64,000 nt of DNA, taken from positions 1,860,001-1,924,000 of the forward strand of contig NC_062245.1 in assembly GCF_905475465.1 (NCBI RefSeq), given 5' to 3'. Source of the DNA: Pieris napi (taxonomy: Eukaryota > Arthropoda > Insecta > Lepidoptera > Pieridae). The stretch's first letter is position 1. Every line of letters starts with the position of its first letter. A program made the position numbers and the translations under genes. Below are positions 48,721-58,362 of the stretch, piece by piece. A model generated the notes under the pieces. It made no database searches, was not told the origin of the DNA, and saw nothing but the letters and a program-made list of their open reading frames with translations.

Positions 48721-49139
48721 ATTCCCATACAAGATCCAAAAGGACCTCGCCTAGCTTTATTTGTAATACCTTGCAATCGTTAATTATCAAATTCTGATAT
48801 TAATATCTTTACTATGAATAGTTCACTTCCTTCCGAATTTAATTTGTATTAAATATATCAAGTTGGTTACCTATACTCGTAGAAAGTATCGTGCTCCCAA
48901 TGAATATTAATAGTTCCGAATTGAATTTGCACTAAGATATCTTATTGACCATTATGTTTTACAGTGATCTTTGTTGTAAGGCACAAAATTAGTTTCACGT
49001 TAAAATAATGTTGTGTGAACTCGTAAAATCCACTTTGAACTTCAACATAAAATAAGGCCAATTTCCCCCCTAACAATATGGACACGTACGAAAATAATTC
49101 TATCCAATAGTTACTTCGATGCGTGACTAATTATGCCAA

Positions 49140-49290
49140 AATTACACTCTACTCGCCGCCATGGCGCGATTGGTTGATATCAAAATGGCGGACCAATCGC
49201 GAGCGAGGGCGTTGCGTCTGCGCATGTTTGAAGTATGAATATTCAGTCTTCACTGTCAGTCAACCACCTGTCTAGCAGATGTATTTTGAT
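49140..49290. promoter_or_regulatory. CpG-rich patch with paired inverted CCAAT boxes; possible promoter or enhancer
   Basis: A GC-rich island inside the 19.4-kb intron contains CGCGATTGGT and, 17 bp on, its exact inverse ACCAATCGCG, i.e. two facing CCAAT boxes within an inverted repeat. Two initiator matches TCAGTC follow at 49243-49248 and 49256-49261, but no DPE lies at the correct spacing. It could be an alternative start for the cytoplasmic-tail exons or for a non-coding RNA. Confidence 0.25.
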
Positions 49291-49424
49291 ACTAGGTGGG
49301 ATTTCGATGTTATAGTGTGATTGTTCTGTGATTGTTGTAGATCCTATGTACTGATATGTCAAAATTGTAACATCATGGGTTGCGTGCCGTTTATATAAAA
49401 ATCACAATTAGAGGAGCATGAAGT

Positions 49425-49600
49425 AATGATTGTAGCTCCTTACAAACACTTTGTACAAAATCTTAGCGTTTTAAAAGTGACAGGTGTTATTGCAAGATCT
49501 TCTCTTTCTACACTCTTGATTTGAGAATATTAAGATTTCTTTATTGACGTTCGTAATATTACATTGTGTTACCTGTATGAATAATTATTTTAAATCAAAA
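49425..49600 (+). repeat. Copy of the repeat family found at 27680-27905
   Basis: TGTAGCTCCTTACAAACACT, TCTTCTCTTTC, CTTGATTTGAGAA and CATTGTGTTACCTGTATGA in the same order. Confidence 0.6.
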
Positions 49601-49759
49601 TATTTAAAAATAAATTTTAACCATGGATATCAACCGTGGTATTTCTGCCCAGAGCAGTTTCTTACAGATAGCGTTTTGTTATAATACTAATTAGGTTGGG
49701 TTGACGGTCATCTCACATGAAGATCCTGTCCATTGATTTGTCTGCCCACCAAGGAAATA

Positions 49760-51345
49760 TTTTCATGTATACCTGATATTATCATCACGCCTTATTGTTG
49801 AAAGCTCTTATATTTTATTTACTATACACCTTTACACAAGGCTTCACTACTTATTTTTTTTCCACTAAGTATAAACATTCCTTTCCTTTCTTTTCTTTGC
49901 GACTGAGGCACTGAGCTGCTCTGGTCTCTGGCAGAATGACCAGCGCTGTGGAACATTCTGCTCCTCAGAATAATGCTGAGCCAGGGCCAATTACAATCAC
50001 AGCACACACGCATTACACACTTGAAACGAACCGAATGGGAACAGAGAATTTTTTTTTAATTCTTTTTTTCTTTGATTATTGTTATTTTGTGTGTGTGTGT
50101 GTGTTTTTGTTGGTAATAAATGTTATGTCTCTGATGATGTCACAGTAGAACATGCTGTATGTTTCCCGCTTAAGAGGTCTTCGAGTCCTTCACGTAATTT
50201 TTTTACCGCTATTTACTTGTCAAAACATTTTAATACTATACAGCTATTCAAAATTAGTACTGTGCTATTTCTTCTATACACGCGCTGCAATTAGAATGGT
50301 ATAAAAATAAAATTTTGTATGGTACATTTTATCTTGAACTCATAAATTCGAAATTAAAAAGTGCTTTTTAAGTATTTGACAAAAACTTATAAGAGTTTTT
50401 CACTTCTAAGCCCGCATAGCTCTCAAGTTGAACGTTGGGGGTCCTTACAATGGTCTATTTAAATACCTTTTGTCTTAGTAAGAGGTACTCGGTTACGTTA
50501 GACCTCCAGGTGAGGTTTTTAACCCTTACTTTAGGGTACTTGGACTTTTTCTTTAGGAATTTGATAAGAACGTTAATAGGTTTTGGTTTAAAAATGTAAA
50601 AAATATTATAATTTACAAAATTAGTTAGAAAAAACTAAAGCTTTGAATATTTTTTTCCGTTTATCACAGACTTCTTAATTTTATATATGATATACTTACC
50701 TTAGACATAAACATGTATATTCTGTCTTCAAATACTTTATACTAAATGGTTTTCTCCTATCTTTTATAATATATGTTATCCACCTATATGTAAATAATTT
50801 AAAATAAAAACATTACACAATCGTGCACTTACATTATTTGCTTTGCTCTCCTTTTTATATAATTGTTTTAATTATACTATATTACTCCAACGAAATGTAA
50901 ATAAATAAAATAATTCTTTACGAATTGAATATACTAAATTGCATCAGCCTGGTTTCGATTTATCTAAGCGATTGATCTAATGCTAATAAAACAGTGGCTT
51001 CTCTTGTTATTTGGCCATACAATCCGCCTACGTCTAACATTTGAAATTAAGCTTAGCATTGTCTTGCTATTACACTTACGTTCGTTACGGACAATCTACA
51101 TACAATAAGCTATTTGCATGATATCTCAATTCGCTGCAATCATTTGAATACGCTATTACATTTCACGCATGGATACATATGAAAATGGGGCATATGGTTT
51201 GTAACTAAAGTATTTATTAAAATAATAATATAGTTGTCAACGTTGACTTTCCTAGAAAGGATTGTACATATCTTGATTAGGAGAAAGTGAAAGGATGAAA
51301 CTTAGTATGGAAATATAAATACAAATAGTTAATATAGAATTGTAC
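49760..51345. other. Intronic stretch with one GC-richer block
   Basis: A block at 49860-50030 has a 63-codon - strand frame (SRMFHSAGHSARDQSSSVPQ), which looks like a retroelement end but is not assignable. The remainder is AT-rich. Confidence 0.35.
50086..50104. repeat. (TG)9 microsatellite
   Basis: Uninterrupted TG run in a T-rich context. Confidence 0.95.
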
Positions 51346-51355
51346 CTATATATTT

Positions 51356-51620
51356 GACGGCTCATTGGTCTAGTGGTTAGAACCCCGAATCCATGGGTCC
51401 CGGGTTCGATCCCCGGCTGAGACAAACATCGATGTGATCAGCATTTGGTGTTGTGCTTAGGTCTTGGGTGTTTAAATATGTATTTATATGTGTTAGATCT
51501 ATCTATGTATAATATGTATGTATATCCGTTGCCTAGTACCTAAAACACAAGCTTCACCAGCTTATCATGGGACTAGGTCAATTGGTGTGAATTGTCCAAT
51601 CATAAAAATAAAAAATAAAA
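51356..51620 (+). mobile_element. tRNA-derived SINE (third family), full-length
   Basis: The head has A box TGGTCTAGTGG and B box GGTTCGATCCC and resembles a tRNA-Glu/Asp gene. The body ends CAATTGGTGTGAATTGTCC followed by an A-rich tail. Flanking AT-rich TATATATTT could be the target duplication. It is not a functional tRNA gene: the anticodon and acceptor stems do not pair cleanly. Confidence 0.8.
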
Positions 51621-51687
51621 TATATATATTTAATTATAAAGCTGGTGTGGCGGAAAATAATAAACGGCTCAAATATAGTCTCCAACT

Positions 51688-51880
51688 TTGATTTTATTCC
51701 TTTTGGAGTGTGCACAGGCGCTAATTAAAGATTTACATTGGAGCCTGGAAGATAGTACCGGTGACCCCAGAGCTGGTGCTTTCCTCGCTCAACGAATAAG
51801 TATCGCAATACAGCGAGGAAATGCTGCCAGCATTAAAAGTATCTACACTCCCACTAGGACCAAACTTTTTAAATTTGTTT
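51688..51880 (+). pseudogene. Unassigned coding-like fragment, probably from a mobile element
   Basis: The frame reads ECAQALIKDLHWSLEDSTGD, then PRAGAFLAQRISIAIQRGNA, before decaying into AT-rich sequence. The composition is protein-like and GC-richer than the flanks, and I have the impression of a widespread lepidopteran mobile-element protein, but cannot name it. A CAG at 51715-51717 could act as a splice acceptor, yet the phase (0) does not match the host-gene intron (phase 2), and a SINE lies just upstream. No start, no end and no known domain motif. Confidence 0.4.
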
Positions 51881-52345
51881 TAATTTGCTATTTATCAATT
51901 TTTAATCATTATTATTACGAGTACTATGGAGATAAAGAATTATTACGAGTATATAAACCTCAACGACTCTTACAAAGTAATGAATTCATGACAGACAAGT
52001 AGTACAAGTTAAAAGCAATGTCAAACCTGACATATTTCATTACCTTGACATGTCAGCTTTTCCTATATATTTAAATACGTCGTAAATACGTAAGGGTAGA
52101 AGAAGATGAAGAATAATTGAATCCAAAAACCATCTTGATTGAGATTTAAAAAGTGAATAATAAAAGAAGATTTTGTTAAAACTGTCTCAAAATTATTACA
52201 TTTTAATAACTAAAAGCTTTCTGTTTTCCTAAAATTAAATGAATTATTACAAAGGGTACCTACAACATAAAGAACTGCATTAACAGTAACACAATGTTCC
52301 ATGTTGGTATGTACTAAAAAGGTAGGCTAAGTAAAATCACATTAA

Positions 52346-52371
52346 GGAGAAACGAAGTTCGCTTCAGCTAG
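52346..52371 (+). mobile_element. Helitron-like 3' end relic
   Basis: AGAAACGAAGTTCGCTTCAG followed by CTAG, like the end of the element at 23967-24512. Confidence 0.4.
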
Positions 52372-52788
52372 CTTAAATAAACTAAATTAATAATGGGTTT
52401 ACCACTTTTGTTTATCAATATTAAATAATGTCATACAACTTAAAACAAGTTGTTTAGGGTAATGTTTTGATTAAGATATTGCCCGACTCATAAATCTCAG
52501 GTATTATTCACTCTCAAGTTTGCAATCTAATTCCAAGCAATTCCCTGCTTTGATTTATGTTCGAATAAGTTGAGATTAGTTTCAATTTAAGTTTAAGCTT
52601 TCGTCTATTTACGATAATCAAGAAATGCATCTTATCTTTCTTTGAAGTAAAGTTTACGAAAAGTTATTGAAGAGGAAGCTCTAATTGGATTTGTAATTTC
52701 AATTTTATTACAGTTATCGCCTTTTTCACATACTTACCCAAAACAAATATTTGACACATATGTACAAATTAATTTTAATTTTTAATTA

Positions 52789-53016
52789 ATTTTTTTTTAA
52801 AGACAATTCACACCAATTGACCGAGTCCCATGCTAAGCTGGTGAAGCTTGTGTTATAAGTACTAGGCAACGGATATACATACATAGATAGATATACATAT
52901 AAATACATATTTAAACACCAAATGCTCATCACATCGATGTTCGTCTCAGCCGGGGTCGAACTCGGGACCCATGGATTCGCAGTCAGGGGTACTAATCACT
53001 AGACCAATGAGTCGTC
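52789..53016 (-). mobile_element. tRNA-derived SINE (third family)
   Basis: Reverse copy of the element at 51356: T-run at 52789-52798, then the tail, body and tRNA-like head with complement B box (GGGTCGAACTC, one change) ending at GAGTCGTC. Confidence 0.8.
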
Positions 53017-54578
53017 AAACTAAACCTTAATGTCCACTTTTAACAATAACTACTTACTATGACAACGGATTACGGATTGAACGGTGCTTATCCGGAGCTG
53101 GATATTTTCGGTAGTGGGCTAATCGCTTTTAGAGAAAGCTTTTTGGGTGCCTATCTCGAACCTAATCCGCTGTTTTGCTGATATTTTTTTTCTGCTTTAC
53201 CAAAAATTTCTGGTAACTTTATTGTATGCTTATTTGTAACACTTATGATTATATAATATAAAATATGCCGTAGATTTAGTACTATGTATGTATGGTAAAC
53301 TTTAATTAATAAATGACAAACGAATAGTGTCGTTCATTAGTATAATAATATTTTTAGTAAATAAATGTTCATTCAATTTGGCTAGGAAGCAATCTGGTTG
53401 CTATATTATATGTATTCCATTATGTATTAAATTGTCTTCGTTCATTCTTTCAGAATCTTTGATTTTGGCGATACATCAGTATTTTTTGGAATTATTGCTA
53501 CTATTGAAATGCTCATACGACTTTTATTATTCCGGTCTTAACTAGATAAATCCAGTTTAATATCAAGACTCTCAAAGGAGTGTAATTCTTGAATTAAAAA
53601 ATCTTAATTAAGATAAAATGCTTTGCAATGTTACGAAAAGTTTTAGAAACTTATTTCCAACCGGAAAACGTTGGAAAATAAGGAAATTATAATGTATTGC
53701 AAGTAAATTGGAAAGTGAAGCTTTAAAAGGCGAGTTAGGAACTTGGATATGCCAATTCTATTCAGAAACTTTTCAGACGAAGACAAGTTTTATATTCTGC
53801 TAGCTTTCCGTAGGGAAAGCATTATATTTATAGGGTTGAATTTCTGTTTATTTTGAAATTTACATTGGAAGGATTTCTGAACTATTTCGAATATACAGTC
53901 ATAAGTCAAAAAAAGGTTGCGTGTACTTATGTACGTGCGTAAGTTATACTTCTTTGGCATTATTAAAAATAGTTTTTGATTGCATGCAATTAATTACAAT
54001 TAAATTATCAAAGACTGGAAAAGAAGTCATTATAGTCAATAAAGTTCAGTTTACATTTGAAAAAATAAATAAATAAATATTTATTGTTATTCTCTTACTA
54101 GTGTAACATAAATTCTATTATTATTCGAATGTTGTTTTTAAATTATGTCCAATGCCGTAGCTTCCGTGGACAACTTCATTCTGTTAATTTTGTGTCACGG
54201 TGCGCGCGCATCGTAAGATTTCACTCTCATCAATTTTTCATAACGCGCCTACAGAAGTATAACTTCAAAAATATTTTAACTGGAAACCATTTTTATTTAA
54301 TACGTGAAATATTTTCCAAACAATTTTTAGAACATTATTCACGTACATAGATCAGTGTTGGTTCGCTGAACACAAGTACTCTCAGGTAATGGTCTGTTCT
54401 AAATTTAAGATTGATCATGTATCCGGTATGCAGGGTATAAAATATTTAGTAATACCAAATTTAACCAACAAAAACTTTGAAACAACAATTTTATTTAACT
54501 CGCAGTTTTACAGTACATATTGTGTTAGGCACACACTGTCACACAGCATTACAGATTAGAGGCTGGTATACATATACA
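53017..54578. other. Intronic AT-rich stretch
   Basis: Only weak matches (54180-54260) to the GAAGT...AACTTC repeat type; no genes. Confidence 0.4.
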
Positions 54579-54969
54579 CACAGAGAAGATTACACATGGA
54601 ATTGTAATCCTCTTTGAGGATGTACCTAGTATGGGACTAGTATGGGACTAGGTCAATTGGTGTGAATTGTCTTTAAAAAAAAAACTTTAAAATCTCAAAG
54701 AGGATTACAATTCCAGGTGTAATTTTCTCTGTGCTAAGCTGGTGAAGCTTGTGTAATGGGTACTAGGCAACGGATATACATACATATTATAGATAGATAT
54801 ACATATAAATACATATTTAAACACCCAAGACCTAAGAATAATAATAAGTTTTATTTGCAAAGAACAACACCAAATGCTCATCACATCGATGTTCGCCTCA
54901 GCCGGGGATCGAACCCGGGACCCATGGATTCGCAGTCAGGGGTACTAACCACTAGACCAATGAGTCGTC
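54579..54969 (-). mobile_element. tRNA-derived SINE (third family) with its 3' tail inverted between 40-bp arms
   Basis: The body and head lie in reverse orientation (54732-54969), with a 26-bp insertion in the body near 54836-54861. The tail that should precede GCTAAGCTGG is missing there and is instead found in forward orientation at about 54637-54672, between inverted arms 54579-54618 and 54694-54733 (38 of 40 bases match). The simplest reading is a local inversion of the SINE tail. Confidence 0.75.
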
Positions 54970-55584
54970 ACGTCGGTTAAAAAAGTTTATATCCTGATTC
55001 TGCATAAGTATCAGCAGTAACACGGTGGAATATTTAACTTTTTATGTTTTTAATATTATGTTTTTCTCATTTAGTGACAGGTAAATTTTTAATGAAAATA
55101 ATTCTTTACACCTATATCTATAGTAATTATAAATTACTAAACAACGTATACGAAAATTATAAATAAGGTAAATGGAAATTATAGGAAATTCATTATAACG
55201 AAACATGTCGGTCAACAAATACAATAAAGTGTCGCCTTTCAATTATAAATTCGTATCCGGGTAAACGGTTAAACCAATTTCAACTGGATTAAACCGGCTC
55301 TTAAATTATGCTCAAGTTTGGTAAACTACTTTTACTTAATAGTTTAGGGATTGTTTAGACAGTCATAACTTGATATCTTTAGTACATAATTGTGACAGGG
55401 GTGAAAATACTTAGTTTATCTTAGTTTAAATTGATTTAAACCTTTATTTGTCCACTAATACATAAAAGGTAACTTCTGATATTTTATCAAAACAGAGAGA
55501 AACAGAAATAGAACCTAAAATCGTTAACTTTGATATTTTACATATTTTTGTACGGATGAATCTCTTTGTCAATTAGACGGATAA

Positions 55585-55910
55585 GAGAGAGGCATTGGAG
55601 ATGTGGTGTTGGAGAATGTTGCGAATACCATGGACTGCAAAATGAACCAGAAAGTCCATTCTCAACCAAGTAACTATCACCACAAGACTGTCAACTATTT
55701 ACATACAGATGCTTAGCTTTGGCCATATTGCCAGGAGAGAACAGAATAGCATCGACAAGCTGGTAATGGTACGGAGAAGTACCTACTACCCGTTGGTCTG
55801 ACCGAAACACCACTATGGGTCCCAATATCCCTAATGCACTGAGACAAGCTGAGGATAGAATGGTATGGAAAAACTATGAAGATAAGACTATAGAAAACTA
55901 TTCGTAGTTA
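55585..55910 (+). pseudogene. RTE retrotransposon ORF, C-terminal fragment with stops
   Basis: Conceptual translation from 55585 gives the block EALEMWCWRRML and then SFGHIARRE, matching the C-terminal region of the intact RTE ORF at 58374-61007 (DALEMWCWRRML, FFGHVSRRG). An in-frame TGA follows after about 19 codons, and the PRGRSPTRW region is scrambled by frameshift. It is an older, different lineage copy of the same type, on the opposite strand. Confidence 0.75.
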
Positions 55911-56904
55911 TAACGACGGGTACAACCAACACGTTACTCAGAAACTTCAAATAGCCACCCCGGCTTGATTGAAACTTTATACCGCGCTTAATATTGCGAC
56001 TTCAGTGCTATGAATATTGAAATAACTATATCGAAATTGGGCGAAAACAATCGCTATCACTATTAGACTTTTTCGTAAACCATATTTTTACACTAATCTG
56101 GTTCTGAAGTGATATTTCTATACCACAAAAGCAATATTCGTGTGTTTAAATACAGCATACTTGTGTTTAAAACGATATTAAGCTAACACAGGAAATGCCT
56201 ATCCACTACAGAGCCTTTGTAGGAAATCCAATGATAGAGTACGGGTGAAATAATACCTTCAAAGCAACACTAATAGCCCGACTCGGCTTGCAACTTCCAC
56301 AGAGAGAAATATACTGATGTACTGCATTTCATGTATACAATATAGAATTAAATACTAATTGGATTATTGGATATATTACTTACTAATCTAAATTGCTACG
56401 ACATTTTTGAGGAGTTGACTGTGTTCCTAAAAATATATAATAATATTAATAAATAATTTAATCCTAGTATTGTTAATGTTAATACAACTGGCCACAGATT
56501 TTGCTTGCTATGAAAACTGGCGTCATATTAGACTGTATCGGAGATTTTTGGACAAGTTTCCTTGTGATATTTGTTACGTTCAAGTGTTATTACATAACCC
56601 TAGTGTTTATAATCACATGATTACCCATTGACCTTATGTTATTTGTAAATATTGTTTAATATTCGAGACAACCCAGCCAGTGCTTTCAAAGCAACGCCAG
56701 TAATCACAGCAGATTTCAACAGCGCAACGTAATTTAATCTCAGCCCTATTCTCACGTGGAGGTTTAGGCCTCGTTCAAAATGCCAGATTGATTACTGCTT
56801 TGTTTCCAATTCGTGCCCTATGGGTGAAATAGAGTAATGTCAAAGTCAAATCAAGTAACATTGTATTGTCACGTGATTTTTAAATAAATATTGCCTGGTC
56901 AGTA

Positions 56905-57012
56905 ATAAAAAGGCCAGCAATGCACTTGCGAGCCTTATGGCAGTGCGAGTGTCCATGGGCGGTGGTATCACTTAACATTAGGGTAACCTCCTGTCCCTTT
57001 GCCCCTGTTTTA
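56905..57012 (+). mobile_element. LINE 3' tail (same family)
   Basis: AAAAGGCCAGCAATGCACTT through CCATGGGCGGTGGTATCAC to TTTGCCCCTGTTTTATATT. Confidence 0.65.
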
Positions 57013-57744
57013 TATTAAAACAAACTGTTGTGTGTTGAAACTGAGTTGAGCCATATGTAGTAAAAGTTTTTTGTTCTGTTTAGTTTAAATCAATCATTCT
57101 TTAATTCTATACATTTGGGTTACGATTAAATGAAATGAAGACAAATATTTTTTCAATGACAATATACACGCAAAAATATAAATGTATAGTGATAAGATAT
57201 TCAATTATTGTCTAAACTCTACAATATATATATAATTATAACTAAAATCGAAGAGTAAACTAACTATTAACTTATAACTTCTGTTAATTTATCTACCAGC
57301 CTTGATATAGAGCTTTTCAACTTGAAAAACATTCTTGGGTCAGAATAAATTGTTTTGACTTATGAAATCGGAGCTTTAGGCGCCGGTTGAGACGTGATCA
57401 CTCGCCTGTATTAATTAATATCTGTAATCAGACCACCGTCTGTGGTGTACCGTATTATTATCACAACTATTGATGAAAATTGGAGCTGTCTTTGGCGAAA
57501 TCATAATGCCTATTGAGTTGGTTTTATCGAAATATTCTGTTAAAGATCATTTTATAGACTATTTAACGGTATGAAAAGTGCTCTCGAGAATAGTATGTAT
57601 AAAACATGGCATTAAAAAGCGCTATAGAGTACAATATCTTGTAAATAATATATAAATAAATAAAAATATTGATTTACACATTAGACAAGTTTAATTTTGT
57701 CGCAGACTGTTTTTAATCTAAATATAATAACTTGTATTATTTTT

Positions 57745-57845
57745 TTATTGCCAGTTTCGTTTATTGCCAGTTCTTCTCTTCCGTTCTACGCGCTTGATTT
57801 GAGAACAGGCAGTAAATGTAAAATTAGAAGCATTTTAGTATATAA
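57745..57845 (+). repeat. Copy of the repeat family found at 27680-27905
   Basis: CAGTTCTTCTCTTCCGTTCT then CTTGATTTGAGAACAGGCAG and AAATTAGAAGCATT. Confidence 0.65.
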
Positions 57846-58127
57846 ATATATATATATATATATATAGGTGTATATTTATATATATATATATATTATATTT
57901 TATATTTTTTCACAAAATACAGATTTTCACAAAAATAAATAATATTATTAATCTATAAGTAGATAGGTACTAGTCACCAATAAATAGCCTATAATAATCA
58001 TACACCGTATAGGAAAAAGGGACCTTTTTAAAACTAAAAGTGCTATTCGAAAAGCGTCACATCAGTAGCAATAAAAAGAAACGCCAATCAATCTCATCAT
58101 CCGTCCTCTTGATTAGTGATGCACCAC

Positions 58128-58175
58128 TTATCGAGTAACCTGATACCTGTCTATCGACAGTGCGATGTCGATAAC
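58128..58175. promoter_or_regulatory. Cluster of three CGATA/TATCG motifs (DRE- or BEAF-like)
   Basis: TATCGA at about 58129 and 58152 and TCGATA at 58168 lie within 48 bp; the last two form an inverted repeat ATCGACA/TGTCGAT. In Drosophila, clustered CGATA motifs bind DREF or BEAF-32 at housekeeping promoters and insulators. Function here is inference. Confidence 0.2.
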
Positions 58176-58362
58176 GTCTCGAATGTTTGCATGTTTGTTT
58201 ACACTTGATTTACCTCTTAACGGACGCAACAAATTGATCGTTATTTGTAACGACTTGATGCTTTTTTAACACGTTAAATTTTTTACTTTGTAATACTTAT
58301 AATCAATGCGATTTTCTAAGAAAATGAAGGTTGTTTAATTTTATTTTTACTTTGTTACATAT

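Noticed and set aside
51370..51422. A tRNA gene (A and B boxes present)
   Set aside because: It is the head of a SINE with a body and A-rich tail and two more copies nearby; the cloverleaf does not close. The same applies to heads at 3130, 43345 and 39470-39538.
51718..51880. Cassette exon of the host gene
   Set aside because: The frame begins in phase 0 whereas the surrounding intron is phase 2 on both sides, and the sequence sits among SINE and AT-rich repeat DNA.
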